64,000 bases of DNA from Sinonovacula constricta (lineage: Eukaryota; Mollusca; Bivalvia; Cardiida; Solecurtidae), in contig CM017561.1 in assembly GCA_007844125.1 (NCBI GenBank), forward strand, positions 23,585,363 to 23,649,362, in the 5' to 3' direction. A program made the position numbers and the translations under genes. Shown here one piece after another: positions 24,901 through 38,300 of this stretch (its first letter is position 1; the number at the start of each line of letters is the position of its first letter). The notes beneath the pieces were generated by a model, which was given only the letters and a program-made list of their open reading frames with translations, was not told the DNA's origin and ran no database searches.

Positions 24901-26189
24901 GATTTCAGAAAGCAAAGGACGGACGTACGAACATAGAGACACGCACACAGAGATAATAATTACATAATATGCTTTTCAGTTGAGATATAGTTGTTTGACA
25001 TGAATAAAATGTGTTCAATCGGAAGGTATGCATTCGGATGCAAAACGTGTGCGATATCAATAATAACAAATGCACTTGACATGACAATGCCCGGGGAAAA
25101 CAATGTTTTCATTTGAAATCTAAAACAGTTTAGCCCAACATTAATAGCACAAAAATATAACAAAAGTCTCCATGCAAAAAGTATACATATTGGAATGTAA
25201 AATTACCATATTAATTAAGTTTTCAGTTATATAATAGTAACATGGATAATGGTTTAGTTAAAAAAAAATAATAACAATGCTTAGAATACTTTTATTAATA
25301 CTAAGATTGTATAAAGTCTAAACTATTGCGCCGTTTTAGCCTTGGGTGTGGAAAGACTGACATTAATAATAACCCAAACGATACAATATACATTTTGTGC
25401 ACCGGGAAACTAGTAAAATGGCAATAAAGAGGCATGATTCGGGCCATGCTTGATGCATACATCAAAATATAGGCGGGAATCGTTGAGACTGTGTACTGTA
25501 TGAATGACACAATTGTCAAAAGTATATGCGAGCTCAGCTTGGATGAGCAATTAGTTTAGACTATATATATTAGCAGTGCTGAATGGGATGAGAGGAGGAA
25601 TTTAGATGAGCTAGGGAGAAGAAATTGGATTGAGACAAGATATGGAGAGGTTATTATGTAACGCTGTAGCTGTAAATTGTAACTTTCACTAATAAAATTG
25701 TAATCATGGGATGATGCTTTGTTGGTAAATGAATTTAATCTAAGGCAAAACGTTGTTGGCATTATCTTATGAAGTTGCTTAATTGTCATAACCAGTCCTT
25801 GACTTCTTGGTGCACAGATAACAAAATGTTCGGAATGTTAGCTGGTTGTCACTGCCGTAAAGAAAGAAGTTCTTTTTTCTGACTTAAACTGAAAAATTGA
25901 CTCAAATTTTGAAATATTTCTTTATATGTACCATAATGTCTTAAGTTTCAGTCATAAAACCATTTTACAAAAGAAACGTATTAGTAGATTTCAAAACTTA
26001 AGATTAATTTTATAATTTAATTAAGTAAAAGTTACTAAGATTCTTTACAGATTCAACCCCTGGCTGGATCTGCATGATTTGCCTAAGTCTGTTGATACCA
26101 GCTCAGTAGGTTAAGGAGAAATCCTTGATTTAGAAGCATCCTTCTGAACCCTTCTGAACAGCTGGTAGTTGTTCTGGTAGCTTCGGAGG
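21991..26189. other. AT-rich intergenic region downstream of RFT1
   Basis: No coding frame, RNA or clear repeat could be supported. There is a short poly-G run at about 24052-24061. The RFT1 3-prime UTR should lie just below 26190 on the minus strand, but I saw no unambiguous AATAAA there. Confidence 0.4.
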
Positions 26190-26345
26190 TCAGTGTCTGT
26201 GTCTTGAGGCATACTGCTCCTTGATAAATGTGATAATATTGGTCTCACACAAGTAAACAGTGGCAGTCACCATCAGCAAACATACCCCACCCACGCCAAT
26301 GTGTAGCAGTCGGAATAACAAACCTTGATCACAGCAAAGCCAGCT
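26190..26345 (-). CDS. RFT1: RFT1 exon 13 with stop
   Basis: Residues 493-543: [20 protein letters not shown], a last hydrophobic segment, then [15 protein letters not shown] and TGA at 26190-26192. It matches the LCCEQGW-type C-terminal end of animal RFT1. Confidence 0.92.
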   Translation of the reverse strand, partial: SWLCCDQGLLFRLLHIGVGGVCLLMVTATVYLCETNIITFIKEQYASRHRH

Positions 26346-29300
26346 CTGAAATAAAATTTAAAAAACTGCTATTTAATAATAATAATATTGATAACATATT
26401 TTTAAGTCAAACATTTGCTTTTACTGAGATAACCTTACAGTGTTAGAGAAATACATCAGTAAAAGTTTTACATGCAGGCTGTAATGCCAAATAAGTTTTA
26501 AATATTCTCAGCTTGAAGTAAATCCTTTCAAAACTGACAACAGTTCTGTGAAAATCAAAGGAGAATAATAAAACAACTGGAAGGGTAAGAGTTGTGTTTC
26601 TTGTGTCACAGGGTAAAACCTGCAGTTTATTTATTTGTATATTATTATGTATTGTATGTTTGTACATGTGTATTATGGTAGTGTTCGCGCTATGTGTTGT
26701 CTGTATCGTCAGTATTCGTCATATGTTGTGTCTGTATTGTCACAGTTCGTCCTTTTCATAATTCCCATAGATCCATGCATAGCTCAATTTCATTCATATT
26801 TTACTAACCCGTGTGACGGGCCTCAATAATTTAACTTTCCAGCACTACACCTGCAAGTATGCGCATTTCACAATTAGAAACCGATGAAGGCTAGCGGCTT
26901 GTTTTTTTTACCAATATTATATTGTGATATTGCGTGCCTTTACAGGCCAGACGCTCAGCGATTCGTGCGCATTCCGAGAGGCAGAACCCACGGGACTGCG
27001 ACACTTGCACTTTTACTCATATCGACTACCAATATTCGATCTTAGTAAATTGGACAAGAAGTGACAAAGTTTTCAAGAAAATTGAAAACTTAAATGGAAA
27101 ATGTTAATGTGGCTTGGATTAGCCGACATTTTGGCTGATACTGTGCAGGAACATTTCTATAATTATAGCACAGGGGCACTTATGAGGTGCCCAGGGACTG
27201 AACCCGGCTAGTCCATTATACTGACACCGATGAGTCAGGCGTAATGCTGTCCCCTTAGCCCCAAGGGTTAAGAGGGAAGCCGCTACTACCAACTTTAAAG
27301 TCTTTGGTTTGACCCGGCCGGGGTTTGAACCCATGATGTGGCTTGGTCACACCCTATGATTTTGCCAATCATAAAGCCGAAATTTACTCTTAAAAAATTC
27401 CAGCTATAAAGAAGCTTGATTCTAACATTTTATTATTGTCTTGTGGTGACATGTATGTCACACTGACATGGTAAAAATCACTATGGCCATGTCCAGTTTT
27501 TCTGATGGAAGAGAAACCCCAAAAGTCTGGATACAGCCACTGACATACAAGAGGTCAGCTTTTTGTCTTGCATAAAAGTGTTCTCTATGACTGGAACTTG
27601 AATCTGAAAGGTGAGGTGATGGTTTTAACTGCCTGAGAAATGTAAAACTGTTTTGGTATTGGTGCAAAATGAAAAGAAAATGAATTCTTACCTCTGATAT
27701 AAATGTTATACACAATGATATCACCATAGCAACTATCACATAAGGGGAGGGAAGTATGTTTTGAAGAGGTTTGTATTCACTCCCTTTGTAGTATGAATGG
27801 ATGTAATATAAACTGAAAATAAATATAAAAAAATAAATAAAATTTCATAAATTGACCAAACAATGGAAAAGAATATTAAGAAAATGTTTACCGAATCACA
27901 AATTGATCTGTTTTGTTTTATTATTATATCACAATTTTAAATAATTCTGACATAGCAACCTTTGTTTACATATTCTCACAATGTGTTGTTTTTTTTGTGT
28001 GTGTTTTTGGTGTGTGTTTTTTTTGTTAAATCACACTGACACAATTATTGTAATATTGGTTCTAAGTGCAACTCTATTCATTGTTCTTACACAACCAAAA
28101 TATGTTTCCAAAACTGTTTATTAGGAACAAGGCATAAGGCAAAAAAAACATACCTATGTGTTATTCTAGCACCCATGTTAAGGCAGTTTGCGAGTATAAA
28201 ACCAACACTGCCAAAATGTCTTGTTAACAGTAGAGCAAACACCAGGAACAAGCCAGAAAATAGCAACATCTTTTGATTATACCTAAAACATTCAACATGG
28301 ATATTAACATGCTTGTTCTACCAAAGAATAAATTATTGACATAATTATATACTTTGTACAAATAAATGGAAGATATTTTACACATTTTACATTTTTTTCT
28401 TTTCCAGTGAGATTTACTTATAGACTTGTCAAATCTTAGATACGTGGGGTCTTAAAAACTTTTTTTAACAATTGCCAGGCAAAGAATGACATGCACAAAC
28501 CATTCAGACAAAGACTTGAATCCATGTAGTGAAGCGTTATGAACCTGCAACTCTGAACATCTAAGCTTTAGGCAAATAAACCACTAAAATAATACCTAAC
28601 AAAAAACTGAATTTTGTAAGTCCCCTAGAAATCAACTGGAGAACAGTTTTTACCCATTTTATTAGTTTATTTCATTTCTACCAACAAAATTAAAATATTA
28701 AGACAAAATTGTTAATCTTTATACATCAAAAAATATTTGGTGTCTTTTATATAATGAGTCATGTTTACTGAAAGGAAAGAAATTAATAAGACTGTATTTT
28801 TCTTTATTTTTAGTTCATTATACGACTGATGGTAGATTTAAGGGCAAATCAGGTTTTATTTTGCCCAAAATTCTACAAATTTTATAGCCAAATTAATGTT
28901 GGTGCATATTACTGTATATATACTCTAAATTATGAGCCGCATAGAGACTTCAAGAGTACCTGTCCACTTGATGTTTGCTCATGGTGGTGAAGACGAAGCA
29001 CTCTGTTGTCCCATTGATGGCCAGCACCAGAACATACAGACAGTACCAGCGTAACAATGTTGGACCTGTCAGGGATAGACAGTGGTCTGGTTTATATATT
29101 TGTTATCACAAATGTGTACACATAGCTAGGAGTTTACAGGCCCCAATTTACTGAGCCCTTGCCATCTAAGAGATTTCTCATGTTATCACAGATGTGTACA
29201 CATGGCTAGGAGTTTAAAGGCCCCAATTTACTGAGCCCTTGCCATCTAAGAGATTTCTCATGTTATCACAGATGTGTACACATGGCTAGGAGTTTACAGG

Positions 29301-32300
29301 CACCAATTTACTGAGCCCTTGCCATCTAAGAGAATTCTCATGTTTTCACAGATGGACACACATGGCTAGGAGTTTACAGGCACCAATTTACTGAGCCACT
29401 TGCCATCTAAGAGATTTCTCATGTTATCACAGATGGATACACATGGCTGGGTGTTTAAAGGCACCAATTTACTGAGCCACATGGCATATGCGTTCGCATG
29501 TTATTACAGATGTGTACACATGGCTAGGAGTTTACAGGCAACAATTTACTCAGCCACTTGCCATCTAAGAGATTTCTCATGTTATCACAGATGTGTACAC
29601 ATGGCTAGGAGTTTACAGGCACCAATTTACTGAGCCACTTGCCATCTAAGAGATTTCTCATGTTATCACAGATGGATACACATGGCTGGGTGTTTAAAGG
29701 CACCAATTTACTGAGCCACATGGCATATGCGTTCGCATGTTATTACAGATGTGTACACATGGCTGGGAGTTTACAGGCACCAATTTACTGAGCCACACGG
29801 CATATGAGTGCAGCCTAAGCAGGATGAACTTTCACATGTAGAGTTTTTTCCATTGAACCTGTAATATAGGTGGTTCTAGTGTTGTCAGGTACTATCTATA
29901 ATAATTGGCATCAGCCATGATGACCCAAATTTTGACCAGGCTCGGTTTAAAGAGGACACACACATACAATTTATGACCAATTATGTTTTTTATTAATCCT
30001 AAAAGAACAAGACAAAACAAGAGATTTAAACATATTCAATCTAGCCATTGGTACAATGTTTTCAAAATGAACTGAAGAAAGCTTAGCTTTACTTGATAAT
30101 GTTAAATTAAAGTAAATATTGTCTGATCTTGAACTGTTATTGATTCAAGACAAAGTCATGTTCTAAACCACTGACAACATATTCGCCTACAGAAGAAATA
30201 AAAAATTAAGTATAATAATTTAATTTTTCTAGAGTTCTGAAAGACTCTAGCTACTCTGCCATCAGGACTGATGGATCTTAGTTCTATTAAATGTACACAC
30301 CTACTCCTGCAGATAAAATTGTTCCTCCATACAGATCCAGGGCCAGATATGAGTAGGCATAGCCAAATGTGAGATTCACAGCTCCAAACAAGATCATACC
30401 CTTTGTCATACAGCACAGTACGTTTGTGGCCAAGCGCAGAGAATCCTAAAAGAAAACATGTCAATTTCAATCCAAACTCCAGGATACGTGTTAAAGATTT
30501 TAACTAAAGATTTCAGGCTTACATCCCGCTAAAAGCTTGACTGCAAAAAGAAATCTTGAGAGCTTAGATATCTGAAAATAAAGGAAAACAAGAAGTGCCA
30601 TTTAAATTAACATATCTAAATTTGCAAAAAAACTTAAATATGACCTTGATCTTGAAAGATGCATATGCAAATTGATATATGGGGACACATCTTCAAGCGT
30701 CGCTAAGATGGTGAACTTTGACAAAATTACTGCAATTATTATTGCTGAGACACCAATATGTAGCATGAGTAGCCATTCATATGAGTTGAGTTTGACCTTT
30801 ATGGTTGTATCCATCACATGCCTACATCAAATACATGTAACAATATCTTACCACTGCTTTAGGAAAAATGGCCATAATGTCTGCATAAACCCATACTTTA
30901 GTCTTAGTCAAGCCATGTTTGAACACTATCTATATTGTTAGAAAGTACAAAACATGAAATAAATCACTCCAAAAGTTCATTCTTTCCAAAGCTATAAATA
31001 ATCACAACAGTGATCTCTGCTAAAATTGATGTCTGAGTGGATTATCCAGATGACAATATAAAGTGATCTTAATAGTTAGTTGTCACATGTGTTTTTAGTT
31101 TAAAAATATCTAGCTCTACAGCATGGCTCAGTTAGAATATATTCCTGTTTGAAATGATGAGTGAGGCTTAATGATTCTCTGTTCAATGGGCATCAATGAA
31201 CAACATTTTGCAGAACCTTTCAAGTTACAAGGACTTATTTGATTACTTGAGATAAAAAGTTTGTTCCAGACTGTTGGATTCTACCCTTTAATGATTGATT
31301 TTACAAAGATAATGCAAGAAAAACCGTTTAGTGTATGTTTGCAAAATGCAGATATTTGATTTAAGTACTGAAATGAATATGGATGTGATTGGGACAGACA
31401 AGTCATATAGTGAAACTGCACAAAAATGATAAAAAGGATAAATACAGAAAAGTCAAATAATAAAAACAGGCGTGACACAAATCTAAAAAATGATTTTAAG
31501 GCATATTACAATAATTACTTCTTTTTTCTACAAAAGTTAATCTTTCATGCAGAATCCATTCGTACTAATTTGATTTGTCAACTTTTTAATGAAATCAAAT
31601 GTTTTCTCTTTGATTGATACATACAGAAACCATTATAGACTTTGAGCAAAGAAAACTAACAAAAACTGATGTGAAAGAAGATGAAAATATTGACCTGTTT
31701 TTGTTCTTGTAAGGGCTGACCCCTGACCAATAACTGGGAGAAAAAGAGGTAGCCACTTTCTTCAACAGGTAGAAACAGGAACCTTGTAATGAGGGAGCCA
31801 AGGTTGTTGACCACATCATAGATACCTGCAACAGGTGTACCATGTGTAATCAAAGGCAGGTTCCGTTTATATGTTTGGGATGCTGCATTGATCACAACAG
31901 TAGGCAGACCACATCTGTAAATAGTTTCAGTAATCTAATTTTGTAACACAACTTCCTGTAAACAAACTTGCAATTAGATGGAAGAAGATGATGATATGAG
32001 CAGATATATTTTGCTACCTTCATTTCACAAACAATATTTGTTGAAAATACAACATGTAATACCATAAATTAGCATGCTGCCAAGCACACCAGAACTGAAA
32101 CAACTAAAAGTTGGGCATTAGCTAAGGCACCAGTGTTATGCAACGATCTCCTGAGCTTTGGCCATTTTTTCTACCAGTGTGTTGTCAACACCAGATGATA
32201 TCAGAAAAGACACAGAATGCTCAATTTTAGTATACACTTTGTAATATGCTGGTTGTCATTTTATCTATAATCATGTAAAATAATACTGCAATTATATTTG

Positions 32301-35300
32301 TTTTTTAAACACAATTCTAGATTATGAACAGTGTATATAACTTAAACTTAGGAACTATAAAGTTATCTGCAATTTTAAAGTAACAAAGTCCATAAGATAC
32401 TTTAAAAACACACAAACCTTGATCTCCAAAACTGAGAACATCAAACACTGTCATCACATATCTCTCCCCTGCAAATTGAGAATAAAACAATATAGTTTCT
32501 CTTTTACCATGTGTCTTTAAAAACTTAAAAAGAATTGCTGACAAACAGATGTGTTGGTGTTGCTTTGGCAGCTTCAGACATATAATTGAGTCCCAACATT
32601 AAACTCTGAGCATATTCATACTTTTGCTTACTGTACATGTCAATCTGTCCACATATTAAATATTTTCCCATTTTGATCTCCTCAATTATCACTGACTGTT
32701 TGTGAATGATACAGATGCTTCAAGCGCCTCACCTTCAGAAAGGAACTGCTTCAGGACACTCTGCTTAAAGATGCTGACAGCCAGGTATGCCTGATCTTGA
32801 TTTATACAGGGCTGGAAAAGAGCAACATCAGGTTTCAGCTTAAGACATCAACCTGAGCTAGTCCTTGACTTCCAATATGCCTGTAAGTACCCTTATATAT
32901 CCGCACTTATTATTAATTTACAGGAAGTTTTTCAGGCTACCTATTTTTGACTAACAGAGGCTCACTTCTCCTGTCTCGTGACAAACAGAGGCTCACTTAT
33001 CCTGACTAACAGAGACTCACTTATCCTGACTAACAGAGGCTCACTTATCCTGACTGACAGAGGCTCACTTATCCTGACAAACAGAGACTCACTTATCCTG
33101 ACAAAGAGAGGCTCACTTATCCTGACTAACAGAGGCTCACTTATCCTGACAAACAGAGACTCACTTATCCTGACTAGCAGAGGCTCACTCATCCTGACTA
33201 ACAGAGGCTCACTTATCCTGACTAACAGAGGCTCACTTATCCTGACTAACAGAGGCTCACTTATACTGACTAACAGAGGCTCACTTATCCTGACTAACAG
33301 AGGCTCACTTATACTGACTAGCAGAGGCTCACTTATCCTGACTAACAGAGGCTCAATTATCCTGACTAACAGAGGCTCACTTATCCTGACTAACAGAGGC
33401 TCACTTATCCTGAGTAACAGAGGCCCACTTATCCTGACTAACAGAGGCTCACTTATCCTGACTAACAGAGGCTCACTTTTCCTGACTAACAGAGGCCCAC
33501 TTATCCTGACTAACAGAGGCTTACTTAACCTGACTAACAGAGGCTCACTTATCCTGACTAACAGAGGCTCACTTATCCTGACTAACAGAGGCTCATTTAT
33601 CCTGACTAACAGAGGCTTACTTATCCTGACTAACAGAGGCTCACTCATCCTGACTAACAGAGGCTCACTTATACTGACTAGCAGAGGCTCACTTATCCTG
33701 ACTAACAGAGGCTCAATTATCCTGACTAACAGAGGCTCGGCTCACTTATCCTGACTAACAGAGGCTCACTTATCCTGAGTAACAGAGGCCCACTTATCCT
33801 GACTAACAGAGGCTCACTTATCCTGACTAACAGAGGCCCACTTATCATGACTAACAGAGGCTCACTTATCCTGACTAACAGAGACTCACTTATCCTGACT
33901 AACAGAGGCTTACTTATCCTGACTAGCAGAGGCTCACTCATCCTGACTAACAGAGGCTCATTTATCCTGACTAACAGAGGCTTACTTATCCTGACTAACA
34001 GAGGCTTACTTATCCTGACTAACAGAGGCTCATTTATCCTGACTAACAGAGGCTTACTTATCCTGACTAACAGAGGCTTACTTATCCTGACTAACAGAGG
34101 CTCATTTATCCTGACTAACAGAGGCTCACTTATCCTGACTAACAGAGGCTCACTCATCCTGACTAACAGAGGCTCACTTATCCTGACTAACAGAGGCTCA
34201 CTCATCCTGACTAACAGAGGCTCACTTAACCTGACTAACAAAGGCTCACTTATCCTGACTAACAGAGGCTCACTTATCCTGACTAACAGAGGCTTACTTA
34301 TCCTGACTAGCAGAGGCTCACTCATCCTGACTAACAGAGGCTCATTTATCCTGACTAACAGAGGCTCACTTATCCTGACTAACAGAGGCTCACTCATCCT
34401 GACTAACAGAGGCTCACTTATCCTGACTTACAGAGGCCCACTTATCCTGACTAACAGAGGCTCACTTATCCTGACTAACAGAGGCCCACTTATCCTGACT
34501 AACAGAGGCTCACTCATCCTGACTAACAGAGGCTCACTTATCCTGACTAACAGAGGCTCACTTATCCTGACAAACAGAGGCTCACTTATCCTGACTAGCA
34601 GAGACTCACTTATCCTGACTAACAGAGGCTCACTTATCCTGACTAACAGAGACTCACTTATCCTGACAAACAGAGGCTCACTTCTCCTGTCTCGTGACAA
34701 ACAGATGCTCACTTATCCTGACAAATAGAGGCTCACTTATCCTGACTAACAGAGGCTCACTTATCCTGACTAACAGAGGCTCACTTATCTTGACTAACAG
34801 AGACTCACTTATCCTGACTAACAGAGGCTCACTTATCTTGACAAACAGAGGCTCACTTATCCTGACCAATAGGTAATGATTACTGTACTACAGTTCTTGA
34901 TCTACATCTTATTCTTCAAAGACATCAATGTTACTATACAGGGTACTTCATCACGTTGGTCAAATCTATCAACAACAAGACCAATTGCTGTGTTGTTGTA
35001 GTTGCAAAGTAACCAATACTTGAAGGCTAAGCCCACTTCCTTACAGTTGCTATACTTACTTGGATACTAGGCTAGGTATTAAATTGACAGAACCAATTAC
35101 CTTATCTATGCTGGTACTAGGCAATAGCTCCCTTACAGACTGTAGTGGGAAATCGTCATCTTTCTTCCGCTGATACTTCAGATAATACACAAAATAGCCA
35201 TGGGACAGGGCAGTGCAGAGAAAACCATAAACAAGCTGAAAAAAAATGCACATAGAACATGAAAGTAGAGACGACTATCTGCTGACCAATCACGGATCTA

Positions 35301-38300
35301 CAGTATTTACTGCTAATTCTCCATCATGGAGTTAAGTAACATTTGCCTGTAGAAATAAGTAATAATTACTGATCTGGCTTTAGGCAATGGACAACGATCA
35401 CAGGATAAAGGTCAATACATCCTCTCACAGAGACGTTTTCAACAGCCAGACTCTGTGAGCAGATCTCACACAAAGATCTGCTTACCCTGACAGGAATTAA
35501 GAATGCCACCAACATAATGTTTGTTTATTTGTTTGCTCATTTGGTTTTACGGCACACCGACATGTAACAGGTCATATGGCACTGAATACCGCTGAATAAG
35601 TTTAATGTGAATAGAGCTTAATAATGTTCAAACTGAACTATGTAAAATAAAGTAAAATATAGAAAAATAGAAAAACTATCAGGTTAAAAAAAGTGAATTA
35701 TAACTGAAAACAGGTCACCAACATAATGACGAGGAGAAGATCGAAATAGTCGTGCAATATGGACAGAAAGAACAATAAATACTGGGTAAAGATGATCTGG
35801 GATGGGAGGTCTGTACCGAAGGCTGACCAAGGAAGACATGGTATCAAACTTTGAAAAGGGATCTAGCCCGACTTTAACCTCTCATCAGCTAATGCTATGG
35901 ATAGGGACACTTGGAGAGCATTGAAAGAAAACTCCCACTGAATAAATAGGACATTAAACAACAGATTGATGATGATGATGAGTTACTGACACAGACCTCA
36001 GTCTGGTAACATAGTTTAAGCATGGTTTACATAGAAGATACCAAGCATATACAGGATAACCAAACATCTTGTTTATGTACCAATATCTCTATACAGAATC
36101 TATGTTCAAAAGAATTTAAAATATTCTAGCAGTTGTATTCTTCTGTTTGTTAACCTTATAGTCAACTGATGCGTGGACAGTTTTAAAAATGCAAAATATG
36201 ATGAAAAACAAAAAATCTTACATAAGGATTATAAAACTATGCTGATAGTGATAATGAGGAAGATGAGAAGGGCAAACCATAACTACCTGTGCTAGAGCAA
36301 AGTTCAGTAGTCCCAGTTGTGGCAGGTAGATAATGAGAGTCACTATCATCACACACTTGGTTAGTTCTGCCACCCCACACACTACTACCTGCAGGTGCAT
36401 AAAGCTCATTGGATCAGTATGTTACTAAGTAATGAAAATTGCCATAACACTAAATAAAACACTTTAGTAAACATTCTATTGGTAAACATATAAATATGTG
36501 AACATCTTAAGATAAAACATAGCAGAAAACATACTGTTTATAAACATATAAATATGTAAATATATTGTGATAAAACACTGCAGAAAACATACTACTTATA
36601 AACATATAAATATGTGAACATCTTGAGATAAAACACAGCAGAAAACATACTGTTTATAAACATATAAATATGTAAATATATTGTGATAAAACACTGCAGA
36701 AAACATACTATTTATAAACATATAAATATGTGAACATCTTGAGATAAAACACAGCAGAAAACATACTGTTTATAAACATATAAATATGTAAATATATTGT
36801 GATAAAACACTGCAGATAACATACTACTTATAAACATATAAATATGTAACTATCTTGAAATAAAACACTGCAGCCAACATACTATTTGCAAACATATAAA
36901 GATGTAACTAATTACATAAAAAAACTATTAATTACTGGGAAAATGAGGCATATTTTTATGTTTCTATAAAATGTAGTGAATCAAATATTTGTTTTCATGT
37001 ACAACACATACTCATTGTAAACATATATGTAGCTGTGGCTTTGTATGTGCTCCAATAGGAAAACATTTGAACAATGGAAGTCTAAATCCATATGCAGAAA
37101 TTTTTAACATATCAGGATTCAATACACAGAAAATGTTAGGTTTTTGGTAAATAAAGAAAATGTCATCATATGAGGCTTAGACAAATCTAATTCCAGAAGC
37201 TTGCTGAGTGTGATAACATTTTTATTGTTCAACAAAATTATAGTATTCCACTCATGCTATCCATTTGTTTCATAAGCAAAAAAGCTATTGAATGTTTAGC
37301 TTTATTGTTTTCCAAAAATAGAATTCGCATTTGAGTGTGGTTGCTATGTTTTCCTATGGGCACTTAACCAAAAAGGTAACAAAGAAAATAAAATTACTAA
37401 TCTTTCATAAAATACGATTGGTAAGAAACTTTAAGTCACTAAAACTTCATAGTAGGTGCATCATTGTATCACTAAACTCAAATTTAACTATGGATGGATG
37501 GGGTAATGAGTCAGCAGATTTAAGTTTCTCAGGATCACAGAATTGAGGCTCATGCTTTACTGTTTCCTGCAACCAAAATGGATGAAAAATAATTCAAATG
37601 GGGATCCTGTCTCTGCTCTATCTCTAATTAAAATTTATATGTTGGCATTTTGAAATGAAAATCACCAAGGTCTGTTTGCTTTACAAACTCGCTGAGATAA
37701 ACGGTGTGTAGTTTCAAAGAAAGTTATGTCACCAAAATGTGACATCATATGACATAAATAAAAAAAGGGGGGGATATAAATCCTTCTAAACTATTATGTT
37801 TATGTCATAAGCCGTTGCGTCCATTAAAATTAATACAATTTGGGAGTCCAAATGCAGCATAGAATTTATGCATTTAAAAAGTAGTCTGGATGCGCGACAG
37901 GTTTTACATACTGGTGTTTGACAAAGCAAATGTTACATATAGCTACTGTCCTAGGTGAAGGTAGATTAAAAGATTAGCAGTAAAAGATTGACTTCACATG
38001 TTACATGTACCAAACATTTAAATAAACTTTCTTTTACTTTTACACCTTTAAATCAAAATCTCAAAAGTGAACCAAAACTGTGTACACACTGCTGCCTTAC
38101 CCTCAGCTTAACAAAGTGACAGCGTTTCCTGAGAATGATAGTTGGTGTAGACGAGAGATCGAGCATACAGGCAAGTGCATAGATGACAACACACAGGCTG
38201 TAATAGGGCATCTGTGATGAATCTGGTACCTCCAACATGTAGGTCCAGATCACAACCAGCAAACAAGAGATCAGACCGCCAATAGGTACACTGAATGGGG

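Noticed and set aside
32962..34880. Several 60-293-codon frames on both strands of the 24-bp array as genes
   Set aside because: They follow automatically from a repeat length divisible by three, break at small indels, lie in an RFT1 intron, and encode only the repeated unit.
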